Source of the DNA: Mycolicibacterium frederiksbergense
GTDB lineage: Bacteria > Actinomycetota > Actinomycetes > Mycobacteriales > Mycobacteriaceae
Direction of reading: 5' to 3'
DNA length: 64,000 nt
Assembly (NCBI RefSeq): GCF_012223425.1
Contig: NZ_CP038799.1
Location: forward strand, 4,634,249-4,698,248
The notes beneath the pieces were generated by a model that did not search any database, had not been told where the DNA came from, and saw nothing but the letters and a program-made list of their open reading frames with translations. The translations under genes and the position numbers were made by a program. This document shows, one piece after another, positions 53,562 to 62,507 of the stretch (position 1 is the stretch's first letter; every line of letters begins with the position of its first letter).

Positions 53562-54188
53562 ATGGACGGCGTGAACAACTCCGACGACGTCGCGGTGCGG
53601 CCCGCGGCGCGAGCCGACATCCCCGCGCTGTCCCACGCGCTGGGCCGCGCGTTCTTCGATGATCCGGTGATGATGTGGCTGTTGCCCGACGCGCAGGCCC
53701 GGCGGCGCAAGCTGCACAAGCTGTTCGCAGCGCTGACCCGCCATCACCACCTGGCGCACGGTGGCGTCGAGGTCGCGTCGATGGGGACGACCATCGGCGC
53801 CGCGGCACTGTGGGATCCGCCGGGCAAGTGGCAGCACACCGCCGTCGAGGAGTTGCGCGCCGCGCCGAGCATGCTGCTGACCTTCGGCACCGCGGTGCGT
53901 CGCGGCATGCGGATCACCGAACTCATGAAACACCAGCACCCCGAAGAGCCGCACTGGTATCTGGGGGTCATCGGCAGTGACCCGCAGGTGCGCGGAGCCG
54001 GCCTCGGGCACGCCTTGATGCGGTCCCGGCTGGACCGTTGCGACGCCGAATTCGCACCGGCGTATCTGGAGTCGAGCAATCCCGACAACATCGGTTACTA
54101 CCAGCGGTTCGGTTTCGAGGTGACCGGGGAGATCGAGCTGCCCGACGGCGGTCCCGTCATGTATCCGATGTGGCGGAATCCACGATGA
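53562..54188 (+). CDS. GNAT-family N-acetyltransferase
   Basis: A 208-residue acetyltransferase with the acetyl-CoA motif in VIGSDPQVRGAGLGHALM (R-G-x-G-x-G pattern), and SSNPDNIGYYQRFGFEVTGE at the end. The substrate is unknown. The ATG is directly after the CBS gene stop; a GTG three codons later is possible. Nearby on the right is the cobalamin riboswitch. Confidence 0.88.
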   Translation: MDGVNNSDDVAVRPAARADIPALSHALGRAFFDDPVMMWLLPDAQARRRKLHKLFAALTRHHHLAHGGVEVASMGTTIGAAALWDPPGKWQHTAVEELRAAPSMLLTFGTAVRRGMRITELMKHQHPEEPHWYLGVIGSDPQVRGAGLGHALMRSRLDRCDAEFAPAYLESSNPDNIGYYQRFGFEVTGEIELPDGGPVMYPMWRNPR

Positions 54189-54202
54189 GGTGCAAGCGGT
54201 AG

Positions 54203-54300
54203 AGTGCGGGTGCTGACCTGCAGGGAAATCCGGTGAGAACCCGGAGCTGACGCGCAACGGTATGAGGCCTGACCTCTGAGCCCGAATGCCTGCGGTCGCT
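54203..54300 (+). promoter_or_regulatory. Cobalamin (B12) riboswitch
   Basis: The leader carries the cobalamin aptamer signature: AGGGAAATCCGGTGAGAAC then CGGAGCTGACGCGCAACGG at about 54222-54260, and the 3' pattern GCCCGAATGCCTGC at about 54280-54293. The aptamer is about 50 bases from the GTG of the first binding-protein gene, after GAAGGAA. It likely shuts off the importer when B12 is plentiful. Confidence 0.9.
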
Positions 54301-54351
54301 GAACCGTCGACGGCTCCGCGCCTGGGCCCTGCACCGAAGGAAGTCACCGCC

Positions 54352-55377
54352 GTGCGTGCATTCATCACGCTTGTATCCCTGCTGCTCCTCGTGACCGCGT
54401 GTACCCGCACCGAGCCGCCGGCGCCTGCACCGTCGCAGGCCGACCACCCCGACGCCACCAGTTACCCTCTGACACTGCAGAACTGCGGCGTGGAGGTCAC
54501 CTTCGAACACGCGCCGCAGCGCGCGGTGTCGCTGTATCAGGCCTCCACCGAGATCCTGCTCTCTCTCGGGCTGGCCGACCGCATGGTGGGCACCTCGACC
54601 TGGTTCGACCCGGTGCTGAACGAACTGGCGGCCGACAACGACCGGGTACCCCGCCTCGCGGACAATGACCCGAGCCTGGAAGCCGTGCTCGATCTGGAAC
54701 CCGACATCATCACCTCCGCGAGCGCGCACACCTTCACCCCGGCGGTCGTCGGTGAACGTGTCCGTCTGGCCGAACTCGGGATCCCCACCTACCAGTCGCC
54801 GTCGGTGTGTACCGACGCGGTGGTGGAGGGCGAGACGGTGACCCGCACCGCACCGCTGGAAATGGACACCCTGTTTCGTGAGATCACGGAACTGGCACAA
54901 ATTTTCGATGTCCAGGACCGCGGTGCTCAGCTGGTGCGTGATCTGCGGCAGCGCCTCGGCGACACACCGGCGATCCCGCAGCAGGGTGCCACCGTCGCAT
55001 TCTGGTTTTCCGGGCTGCGCACCCCGTATCTGGCCGGATGCTGTTCGGCTCCGGGCCTCTACGCCCGGGAGGTCGGTGCCACCAACGTGTTCGCCGATGC
55101 CACGGAGGACTGGCCCGAGATCAGCTGGGAGGCACTGGCCGATCGCGACCCCGACGTGCTGGTGCTCGCGGATCTGAGTCGCAAGCGCATCGACGGTGAC
55201 GCGCTGGACACCAAAATCGCTTTCCTGGAATCCAATCCGGTGACCCGCAACATGACGGCGGTGCAGCAGAAACGCTATGTGGTGCTGACCGGTTCGGAGC
55301 TCGATCCGGGCATCCGGCAGGTCGACGCCGTCGAGAAGCTCGCCGCGGGTTTCGCGAACGTCGGGCAGCCGGGATGA
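54352..55377 (+). CDS. ABC-importer substrate-binding lipoprotein 1 (BtuF-like)
   Basis: A 341-residue type III binding protein. It starts with GTG and a lipoprotein signal (LLLLVTAC, Cys17). PQRAVSLYQASTEILLSLGLADRMVG is the family N-lobe signature, and the second lobe follows after a helix. It is coupled to a similar second binding protein. The riboswitch suggests B12 or another cobalt-related substrate; siderophore transport is the alternative. Contains an unusual adjacent Cys pair in LAGCCSAPG. Confidence 0.88.
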   Translation: MRAFITLVSLLLLVTACTRTEPPAPAPSQADHPDATSYPLTLQNCGVEVTFEHAPQRAVSLYQASTEILLSLGLADRMVGTSTWFDPVLNELAADNDRVPRLADNDPSLEAVLDLEPDIITSASAHTFTPAVVGERVRLAELGIPTYQSPSVCTDAVVEGETVTRTAPLEMDTLFREITELAQIFDVQDRGAQLVRDLRQRLGDTPAIPQQGATVAFWFSGLRTPYLAGCCSAPGLYAREVGATNVFADATEDWPEISWEALADRDPDVLVLADLSRKRIDGDALDTKIAFLESNPVTRNMTAVQQKRYVVLTGSELDPGIRQVDAVEKLAAGFANVGQPG

Positions 55378-56387
55378 TCGGCCGCCGGATTCTCGTCGTG
55401 GCGTCATTGGTGGTGCTGACCGCGTGCGGTCAGCCCGAGGCTCCCGCCGAACGCGGTCAGACGGCAGCGGGTTTCCCGATCACGGTGCAGAACTGCGGTC
55501 GTGACGTGGTGATCGACACCCCTCCGCAGCGGGCGGTGTCGCTGAACCAGGGCTCCACCGAGATCCTGCTGTCGCTGGGCCTGGCCGACCGCATGGTCGG
55601 CTCCGCGACGTGGACGGATCCGGTGCGGGAGAACCTCGCCGAGGACAACGCCAAGGTGCCACAGCTGGCGGTCAACAAACCCTCCCTGGAGACCGTGCTG
55701 GACGCCGAGCCGGACTTCGTGTCCGCATCGTTCGCCGGGACGCTGGGACCGGGTGGTGTCGCCGACCGCGATCAGTTCGACTCGCTGGGTGTGCCCAGCT
55801 ATCTTGCGCCGAGCGACTGCGTGGGCAAGGTGTCGGTCAACGCCGACGGTGCCCGCACCGAGCCGTTCACGATGGATGCGATCTATGGCGAGATCCGGGA
55901 TCTGGCGCGGATATTCGATGTCCCCGAGCGTGGAGAGGAACTGATCGCCGGTCTGGAGCAGCGGATGCGCGACAGCAGGCTGCGCGCCGATGCCGACCTG
56001 GCGTACTGGTTCTCCGATATCCGGGCTCCGTACTTCGGCGGCTGCTGCGGCTCACCGGGGGTGATCACCGACACCGTCGGTGCGCGCAACATCTTCCTGG
56101 ACACCACCGAGGAGTGGCCGCAGGTGAGCTGGGAGGTGATCGCCGACCGAGACCCGGATGTGCTGGTGCTTGCCGACCTGAGTCGGCGCACCATCGACGG
56201 CGACGCGCTGGCGGCGAAGATCGCGTTCCTGGAATCGAATCCGGTGACCTCGCGGTTGACCGCCGTCCGGGGGAAGCGCTATATCGTGGTCAACGGCGCT
56301 GATCTGAATCCCTCGATCCGGACCGTCGACGGCACCGAGAAGGTGGCGGACGGCCTGCGCCGGCTCGGATTCGCCCCCGGCCGTTGA
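55374..56387 (+). CDS. ABC-importer substrate-binding lipoprotein 2 (paralogue)
   Basis: A 337-residue paralogue of the upstream protein, with lipobox VVLTAC (Cys18), PQRAVSLNQGSTEILLSLGLADRMVG and the same Cys pair (FGGCCGSPG). The ATG overlaps the upstream stop (ATGA). Two binding proteins sharing one permease suggests related ligands or a gene duplication keeping both copies. Confidence 0.88.
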   Translation: MIGRRILVVASLVVLTACGQPEAPAERGQTAAGFPITVQNCGRDVVIDTPPQRAVSLNQGSTEILLSLGLADRMVGSATWTDPVRENLAEDNAKVPQLAVNKPSLETVLDAEPDFVSASFAGTLGPGGVADRDQFDSLGVPSYLAPSDCVGKVSVNADGARTEPFTMDAIYGEIRDLARIFDVPERGEELIAGLEQRMRDSRLRADADLAYWFSDIRAPYFGGCCGSPGVITDTVGARNIFLDTTEEWPQVSWEVIADRDPDVLVLADLSRRTIDGDALAAKIAFLESNPVTSRLTAVRGKRYIVVNGADLNPSIRTVDGTEKVADGLRRLGFAPGR

Positions 56388-57409
56388 CCGTGCGTACGCG
56401 TTCGCTGCCCGTCCTGTGGGTGCTCGGACTGGCGTTGCTGGTCGTCTCGGCGGCGGTGGCCATCACGATCGGTCCGGCGGCACTGTCGGTGCGCGATGTG
56501 TACGGGATCGTCGCCGAGCATCTGGGCGCCGGACCGTCGGGTGCCACCCGGATCCAGGACGGCATCGTCTGGCAACTGCGGCTGCCCCGGGTGCTGCTGG
56601 CCGCGGTGTGCGGTGCGGGCCTGGCGCTGTGCGGGGCGATCCTGCAGTCCTTGCTGCGCAACCCACTCGCCGATCCGTTCGTGCTGGGGGTCTCCTCGGG
56701 CGCGTCGACCGGGGCGGTGTTGATCGCGGTGCTCGGCGTGGGTGCCGGCACGCTGACCCTGTCCGGTGGCGCGTTCGTCGGGGCGGTGCTGTCCTTCGGG
56801 GTGGTGCTGCTGCTGGCACACGCCGCGGGCGGCGGTACCGATCGGGTGGTGCTCGCCGGAGTGGCGGCCACCCAACTGTTTTCGGCGCTCACATCATTCA
56901 TCGTGCTGTCCTCGGCGGATGCCGAGCAGACCCGCGGGGTGCTGTTCTGGCTCCTCGGCTCGCTGGCCGGGGTGTCCTGGAACGATGTCGCGGTGTGCAG
57001 CGTCGTCGTCGGGGCCGGCCTGATGTGCTGCCTGGCCTACGCACGCGCCCTGGACGCCTTCGCCTTCGGCGACGATGCCGCCGCCACGCTCGGCGTGTCG
57101 GTGCGGCAGGCGCGGATCGTGCTGCTGGTCATGACCGCCCTGATCACCGCGTCACTGGTCAGCGCGGCGGGCGCCATCGGCTTCGTCGGACTGGTGCTTC
57201 CGCACGCGGCGCGATTCGTCGTCGGGCCGGCGCACCTGCGGCTGCTGCCGACGGTCGCCATCTTCGGCGCGGTGTTCATGGTGTGGGTCGACACGCTGGC
57301 CCGCACCGTGTTCGCGCCGCAGGAACTGCCCACCGGTGTGGTGACGGCGCTGCTGGGTGTCCCGGCGTTCGCGCTGATCCTGTTGCGCCGTCGGGGGATA
57401 CCGTCGTGA
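56384..57409 (+). CDS. FecCD-family ABC permease
   Basis: A 341-residue polytopic permease of the BtuC/FecCD type with about ten hydrophobic segments; LRLPRVLLAAVCGAGLALCGAILQ, NPLADPFVLGVSSGAS and GFVGLVLPHAARF are signature pieces. Start is TTG overlapping the stop upstream (TTGA) or a GTG two codons later. It forms the membrane channel with the ATPase downstream. Confidence 0.93.
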   Translation: MTVRTRSLPVLWVLGLALLVVSAAVAITIGPAALSVRDVYGIVAEHLGAGPSGATRIQDGIVWQLRLPRVLLAAVCGAGLALCGAILQSLLRNPLADPFVLGVSSGASTGAVLIAVLGVGAGTLTLSGGAFVGAVLSFGVVLLLAHAAGGGTDRVVLAGVAATQLFSALTSFIVLSSADAEQTRGVLFWLLGSLAGVSWNDVAVCSVVVGAGLMCCLAYARALDAFAFGDDAAATLGVSVRQARIVLLVMTALITASLVSAAGAIGFVGLVLPHAARFVVGPAHLRLLPTVAIFGAVFMVWVDTLARTVFAPQELPTGVVTALLGVPAFALILLRRRGIPS

Positions 57410-58161
57410 CCCTGCGCGCGGACCAGGTCAGCTGGACGCGGTCGGGCCGGCTCGTGCTGGACGGTGTCACGGTGGAACCGGCGCCCGGCGCCACGGTCGG
57501 CCTGCTGGGGCCGAACGGCTCCGGTAAGTCTTCGCTGCTGAAACTGCTGGCCGGGGTGGACCGGCCGAGTCGTGGGACGGTGCACCTCGGTCACGAGCCG
57601 GTGGCCCGGATGCCCCGGCGTGCACTGGCCCGCCGGGTGGCGATGGTCGCCCAGCACGCCGAGACCGAACTGCACGTCACGGTGCGCGATGTCGTGCGGC
57701 TGGGCCGCATTCCGTACACCGGGATGATCGGCGCCGACCCGGACGGCGCGCGGGTGGTCGACGCCGCGCTGGCCGCCACCGGGCTCGTCGACATGACCGA
57801 CCGCTACTGGCACATGCTCTCGGGCGGGGAGCGCCAGCGGGTCCAGATCGCCAGAGCGTTGGCCCAGGATCCCGATCACCTGCTCCTGGATGAGCCGACC
57901 AACCACCTCGACATCGCCCACCAGCTGGAGATCCTGGCCCTGGTGCGGCAATTGAACGTCACCACGGTGGTGGCGCTACACGATCTGAACCTGGCCGCGA
58001 TGTTCTGCGACCACGTCGTGGTGCTCTCCGCCGGTCGGATCGTGGCCACCGGCGCCCCCGTTCAGGTGCTCACCGAGCCTCTCATCGCCGCCGTCTACGG
58101 CGTGCGGTGCCGCGTCAGTATCGAGGACGGCCTGCCGCACGTGCGGTTCGCGCGGGGTTGA
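57406..58161 (+). CDS. ABC-importer ATPase (BtuD/FecE type)
   Basis: A 251-residue ATPase. Walker A GPNGSGKSS, signature LSGGERQRVQIARAL, Walker B LLLDEPTNHLD, then H-loop VALHDLNLAAMF. It starts with GTG overlapping the permease stop (GTGA). It ends one base before the convergent monooxygenase gene. Confidence 0.94.
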   Translation: MTLRADQVSWTRSGRLVLDGVTVEPAPGATVGLLGPNGSGKSSLLKLLAGVDRPSRGTVHLGHEPVARMPRRALARRVAMVAQHAETELHVTVRDVVRLGRIPYTGMIGADPDGARVVDAALAATGLVDMTDRYWHMLSGGERQRVQIARALAQDPDHLLLDEPTNHLDIAHQLEILALVRQLNVTTVVALHDLNLAAMFCDHVVVLSAGRIVATGAPVQVLTEPLIAAVYGVRCRVSIEDGLPHVRFARG

Positions 58162-59595
58162 TCAGGCGCTGGTGCCGATACTCTGTCGCTGGTGCGGGGC
58201 GGGCTCCGGCACCTGATCGGCCAGCGAGTTGCCGGTGAACGCGCCGCGATACCTGGCCGCCGGATGACTGGCCGGCAGCCGGTCACCGCGCCCGAGCAGC
58301 TTCTGGCGCAGCGTGCCCGACTTGTCGGTGCCGATCAGCCCACGCTCGCGCAGGGTCGGGAACAATCGGTCTGCCACCTCGCGGAACGACTGGGGCACGG
58401 TGGCGTGGTAGACGTTGATGCCGTCGACCCCGGCCTCCCGCCACTCTTCCAGGCGATCCGCGATCTCCTCGGGCGTGCCGACCACCCGGTTGGCGCCCTC
58501 GAGCACCCAGGCCATATCGCGGATGGTGGGTTCCTCGTTGCCGGATACCTCGGCGGCCCAGCGCTTGAAGCTCTGGATGCCGGTGAACTCGCCGAGTTCA
58601 CTGATCGGGGTGTCCAGCGGCAGACCACCGGCGTCGATACCGGCATCGCCGAGCGCGTGCAGGGCGATGCCCTCCAGATCGAGATAGCGCTTGAGTTCGT
58701 CGTTGCGGCGGATCGCGTCGGCATGGCTGTCACCGATGACGAACGACAGGCCCTGCGCGAAGGTGATGTCCTGCGGGTCGCGGCCGTGTTCGGTGGCCAG
58801 CGCCCGGGTTTCGGTGGTCAGCGTGTAGGCGTCGGCCGGCGTGGGGCTCCCGATGTAGACGCCTTCGGCGTTTCGGGCGGAGAACAGCTGGCCCGCCGGC
58901 GACGAGCCGGCCTGGAAGAGCGCCGGCGTGCGCTGCGGGGACGGGGAGGTGAAATGCGGCCCCTCAACGCTGTAGCGCTGCCCGACATGGTTGATCTTGT
59001 GAATCTTGGCCGGATCGGAGTGCACGCTGCGCTCCTTGTCCTGCACCAGCGCGTCCTCGTCCCACGAGCCCTCCCACAGCTTGTAGGCGACGTCGACGTA
59101 TTCGTAGGCCCACTCGTAGCGCTCGTCGTGGGCGAGGGTGCCTTCGTGGCCGAAGCTGCGAAACATGTTGGCGTTGAAGCTGGTGACGATGTTCCAGCCG
59201 AGCCGGCCCTCGGTGTAGTGATCCAGCGAGGACATTCTTCTGGCGAAGTTGAACGGGTGGTCCTGGATGATCGAACTGGTGAACACGATGCCCAGGTTGT
59301 CCGTCGCCGCCGCCAGTGCCGACGCCAGTACGGAGGGATCGTTGACCGGGATCTGGATCCCGCCCTCGACCGACTTGCGCCAGTTGCCGTTCCACGGCGC
59401 CCGCAGACCGAACACGTCGGCGAAGAACAGCAGGTCGTAGCCGGCGCTGTCGACCTCGGCGGCCAGCGACGTCCAGTGCCGCAGCGAGTTGAACTTGTGG
59501 TTCTGCGCTTCCGGTGCCCGCCAAAGACCGTGCAGCACATGGGAGGCGGTGTTCATGACGAACGCCGAGTAGTAGAGCGGCTTCTTGCTGTTCAC
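58162..59595 (-). CDS. NtaA/SnaA/DszA-type flavin-dependent monooxygenase
   Basis: A 477-residue luciferase-like protein: LLFFADVFGLRAPWNGN, the FMN region FTSSIIQDHPFNFARRMSSLDHYTEGRLGWNIVTS, and PALFQAGSSPAGQLFSARNAEGVYIG. Family members oxidise reduced-sulfur or amine compounds with FMNH2. It begins with GTG overlapping the stop of the binding-protein gene (GTGA), so it is the last gene of the metNIQ-type operon. This suggests breakdown of the imported sulfur compound; the substrate is unknown. Confidence 0.9.
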   Translation of the reverse strand: MNSKKPLYYSAFVMNTASHVLHGLWRAPEAQNHKFNSLRHWTSLAAEVDSAGYDLLFFADVFGLRAPWNGNWRKSVEGGIQIPVNDPSVLASALAAATDNLGIVFTSSIIQDHPFNFARRMSSLDHYTEGRLGWNIVTSFNANMFRSFGHEGTLAHDERYEWAYEYVDVAYKLWEGSWDEDALVQDKERSVHSDPAKIHKINHVGQRYSVEGPHFTSPSPQRTPALFQAGSSPAGQLFSARNAEGVYIGSPTPADAYTLTTETRALATEHGRDPQDITFAQGLSFVIGDSHADAIRRNDELKRYLDLEGIALHALGDAGIDAGGLPLDTPISELGEFTGIQSFKRWAAEVSGNEEPTIRDMAWVLEGANRVVGTPEEIADRLEEWREAGVDGINVYHATVPQSFREVADRLFPTLRERGLIGTDKSGTLRQKLLGRGDRLPASHPAARYRGAFTGNSLADQVPEPAPHQRQSIGTSA

Positions 59596-60518
59596 GACGT
59601 GGATTCCGCGCTCTCGGTGCCGGACGCACCGATCGGTCCCAGGGTGTCGCGAATCAGCGCATTGTCGGTGGTCTCCAGGAACTCGGCGATCCTCGGATCT
59701 TCGAAGGTGGCGATCAGCTTCTGTACGTTCGGGTCGTCGAGATGCTTGTTGCTGACCACCAGGCCGCCCTCACTGCCCTCCGGCGCGGGGTGACGGTCCA
59801 GGATCTGATCCTCGCGAAGGCCGGCCGCGTACACGTCGGAGATGTGCACGACGACGGCGTCGACATCGGGCAGGCTGCGGGCCAGCTGCCCGATCGGCAC
59901 CTGGACGAACTCGTAGTTCTTCGGGTTCGTGGCGACATCATCGAGCTGGGGCAGCCCCGCGACGGTGTCCTTGCCCGGCTTCAGCGTGATCTGGCCGGCC
60001 TCGGCCAGGTCGAGCAGCGCGATGGCCTGACCCGCCGGATCGTCGCGCAGCGCGACCTTCGCCCCGCGGGGCAGCTCATCCCAGCTGTTGTACTTGTCGG
60101 AGTAGGTGGCCTGATCCCAGGTGAATGTCGGTGCGGCCAAGGTGAGTTCGAAATCGTTGGCGGCGATGGCGTCGTTGAGGAAGGGCTGGTGTTCGAAGAA
60201 GTTCCCGGCCACGGTGCCCGCGTCGACGGCCCGGTTGATCTCGATGAGATTGTCGATCTGGACCGGCTTGATGGTGATGCCGTGCTCGGGCGCGACATTC
60301 TCGGCGATGTAGGCCAGCAGGTTCTCCGCGGCGATATCGGTGCTCCAGGTTGCCACCTCGAGCTCGGTGCCGAACGGCTTGTCGCGGTGGGAGAGCTGAC
60401 CGTAGGCCACTCCGCCGGCGATCGCGACCACCGCCACCACCGCGCCCGCGACCCAGGGCCACCGCGTGCGCTTCTTGATCTCGATCTCCAGGCCGGGAGT
60501 GCTGCTCTGATCTGCCAC
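59592..60518 (-). CDS. MetQ/NlpA-like substrate-binding protein with N-terminal membrane anchor
   Basis: A 308-residue binding protein. MetQ-like features: VQIDNLIEINRAVDAGTVAGNFFEHQPFLND, LPRGAKVALRDDPAGQAIALLDLAEAGQITL. The N-terminus has a membrane span (WPWVAGAVVAVVAIAGGVAYG) but no lipobox cysteine, so it is a signal-anchored rather than lipid-anchored protein. GAAGGA lies before the GTG at 60518; longer upstream starts are rejected. Ligand could be methionine or an organosulfur compound given the neighbouring monooxygenases. Confidence 0.88.
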   Translation of the reverse strand: MADQSSTPGLEIEIKKRTRWPWVAGAVVAVVAIAGGVAYGQLSHRDKPFGTELEVATWSTDIAAENLLAYIAENVAPEHGITIKPVQIDNLIEINRAVDAGTVAGNFFEHQPFLNDAIAANDFELTLAAPTFTWDQATYSDKYNSWDELPRGAKVALRDDPAGQAIALLDLAEAGQITLKPGKDTVAGLPQLDDVATNPKNYEFVQVPIGQLARSLPDVDAVVVHISDVYAAGLREDQILDRHPAPEGSEGGLVVSNKHLDDPNVQKLIATFEDPRIAEFLETTDNALIRDTLGPIGASGTESAESTS

Positions 60519-60552
60519 AGTCGTTCCTTCTGTTTGAATGGGGTGTACGGGG

Positions 60553-61236
60553 TCAGCGGGTGAGCGCTTTGACGGCACGATCCCCGGTGAACTGCACCAG
60601 CTGAATGGTGAGGATCAGCGCGATCACCGTGGCGATCATGATGTTGTCGTCAAAGCGGTTGTAGCCGTAGGTGATTGCCAGGTGCCCGACACCACCGGCG
60701 CCGATGGAACCGGCGATCGCCGAGTACTCGATCATGGCGATGGTGTTGACCGTCAGTGCCCCGGCAAGCGCAGGCAGCGCCTCGGACAGCTGTACCGACC
60801 GGATGACCTGGACGTGGGATCCGCCCGACACCAGACCCATATCGGTCACATCCGAGCGGACCTCGCGCAGCGCGTTCTGGACGAGGCGGGCGAAAAACGG
60901 CACGCCCGCAACCGTCATCGGGACGATCGCCGCCGCGACACCGATGGTGGTGCCGACGATGAATCGCGTGACCGGGATGATGGCTGCCATCAGGATGAGA
61001 AAGGGCAGCGAACGGCCGACGTTGACGATCGTGTTCAGCACATTGAACACCCGCGGGTCCGGAAACAGCCCGAGGTTCGAGGTGTTGTGCAGCACGATGC
61101 CGACCGGGGTGCCGATCAGCACGACAAGCGCCATCGTGATACCCACCATCAGCCAGGTTTGGCCGTAGGCGGGCAGCAGTAGATCGGGCACCCTGGACCA
61201 CGGTGTGCTGAAGTCGTCCTGGGCCAGATAGTTCAC
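60553..61236 (-). CDS. MetI-type ABC permease
   Basis: A 227-residue permease with five hydrophobic segments: GQTWLMVGITMALVVLIGTPVG, GRSLPFLILMAAIIP, and the EAA-like loop SDVTDMGLVSGGSHVQVIRSVQLSEALPAL, plus IEYSAIAGSIGAGGVG. It starts with GTG overlapping the ATPase stop (GTGA). The partner of the downstream binding protein. Confidence 0.92.
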   Translation of the reverse strand: MNYLAQDDFSTPWSRVPDLLLPAYGQTWLMVGITMALVVLIGTPVGIVLHNTSNLGLFPDPRVFNVLNTIVNVGRSLPFLILMAAIIPVTRFIVGTTIGVAAAIVPMTVAGVPFFARLVQNALREVRSDVTDMGLVSGGSHVQVIRSVQLSEALPALAGALTVNTIAMIEYSAIAGSIGAGGVGHLAITYGYNRFDDNIMIATVIALILTIQLVQFTGDRAVKALTR

Positions 61237-62234
61237 GCCGCTTCCTCGTCGGAGGTGGTGTTCACGTTCCGTACGTGCAGGCCGCGGTCGCGCAGCTGCC
61301 GCTCGAAACCGGCTGGGGTGGTGGGGGACAGGGCCAGCACGGCGCGGCCCACGGCGACCCCGCGAATGGCCTCGACACTGGCGCTGAGCACGCTGACCCG
61401 GGTACTCGCCAGGCCCGGGATCGATTGGATGGAGGTCAGCCAGTCCAGCGGGACATCGCGGGACGCGTAGGACACTTCCCAGACGTCACCGGCTCCGGTC
61501 AGCGCCACGCCGGGCCGGTCCGGCAGGAGTTCGTGGGCCAGCGGCGACGCTGGGTCCAGGATGATGTCCTCGACGGAGCCGCGTTCGATGATGCGGCCGT
61601 CCTCGATCCGTGCCACCGAGTCGGCGACCTCCCGGACCACCTCCATCTCGTGGGTGATCAGGATGATCGACAGACCGAACTCGTCGCGAAGATGACTGAG
61701 CAGGTTGAGGATCGACTTCGTGGTGGCCGGGTCCAGACCCGAGGTCGCCTCGTCGGACAGCAGATTCGACGGCCCCAGCGCCAGGGCGCGGGCAATGCCG
61801 ACACGCTGCTTCTGCCCGCCGGACAGCTGAGCCGGGAAGAACTCGCGACGATCGCTCAAGCCCACCCGGTCCAGCAGCTCTGTGACCCGTGTGTCGACCG
61901 AGCCGTCGGTGGCGTGCAGGTACTGCAGGGGCAGCGCGATGTTCTGCGCCACGGTGCGGCGCCGCAGCAGCGGCGCGGTCTGGAAGATCACCCCGACACT
62001 GCGCCGCGCGGTCACCAACTCGTCGGCGTCGAGGCGGGAGAAGTCCTTCCCGTCTACCCGCACGGTGCCGCTGGTGGGACGCTCCAGGAAACTGACACAC
62101 CGCGACAACGTGCTCTTGCCGGCGCCACTGGGCCCGACCACGGCCAGGATTTCTCCGCTGCCGACGGACAGGGAGATGTCGTCGAGGACGGTGCGGTCAC
62201 CGAACCGTTTGGTCAGGTTTTCGATCTCGATCAC
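61233..62234 (-). CDS. MetN-type ABC ATPase
   Basis: A 333-residue ATPase. Walker A GPSGAGKST, signature LSGGQKQRVGIARAL, Walker B LLSDEATSGLDP (the usual Cys is Ser), H-loop ITHEMEVV. A C-terminal NIL-like regulatory domain of about 80 residues follows (from DVWEVSYASRDV), the domain that senses methionine in MetN. First gene of the operon metN-metI-binding protein-monooxygenase. Confidence 0.92.
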   Translation of the reverse strand: MIEIENLTKRFGDRTVLDDISLSVGSGEILAVVGPSGAGKSTLSRCVSFLERPTSGTVRVDGKDFSRLDADELVTARRSVGVIFQTAPLLRRRTVAQNIALPLQYLHATDGSVDTRVTELLDRVGLSDRREFFPAQLSGGQKQRVGIARALALGPSNLLSDEATSGLDPATTKSILNLLSHLRDEFGLSIILITHEMEVVREVADSVARIEDGRIIERGSVEDIILDPASPLAHELLPDRPGVALTGAGDVWEVSYASRDVPLDWLTSIQSIPGLASTRVSVLSASVEAIRGVAVGRAVLALSPTTPAGFERQLRDRGLHVRNVNTTSDEEAA

Positions 62235-62507
62235 GGGAATGCTCTCTTGGTCGAACGGCTTTCGGTCGCGAGGCGTCGCGCTCCGTTGTGTGGCAACACA
62301 TGTGGGTTGATCGCAGCTGGATCCGTCTTGCGGTTTGGTGGGGTTGTGAGGTTCGCCTTCGGACCACGGTCGAGGGACGTACCGAAGCTACGCATGCCGG
62401 CGGATCGGCGAAAGAGTAGTGATCTGGCTGATCCGAAGTAGCTCTGATCTGCTCAAAGTGTTTGCACGCGAGTATCTTTGCAACGTGTCATCTGAAAATC
62501 GTCATCC
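62235..62507. promoter_or_regulatory. Divergent region between metN-type operon and SsuD-like gene
   Basis: About 270 bases without a gene. A short hairpin TGTGT-GGCA-ACACA lies at 62289-62302. TTGCACGCGAGTATCTTTGCAA at 62462-62483 contains the repeat TTGCA(C/A) and may be a regulator site of the SsuD-like gene. I looked for an S-box or SAM-IV riboswitch pattern on both strands and did not find one. Confidence 0.4.

Noticed and set aside
62235..62507. SAM-type riboswitch upstream of the metN-type gene
   Set aside because: The conserved S-box or SAM-IV core is not visible on either strand; only a short TGTGT/ACACA hairpin is present.
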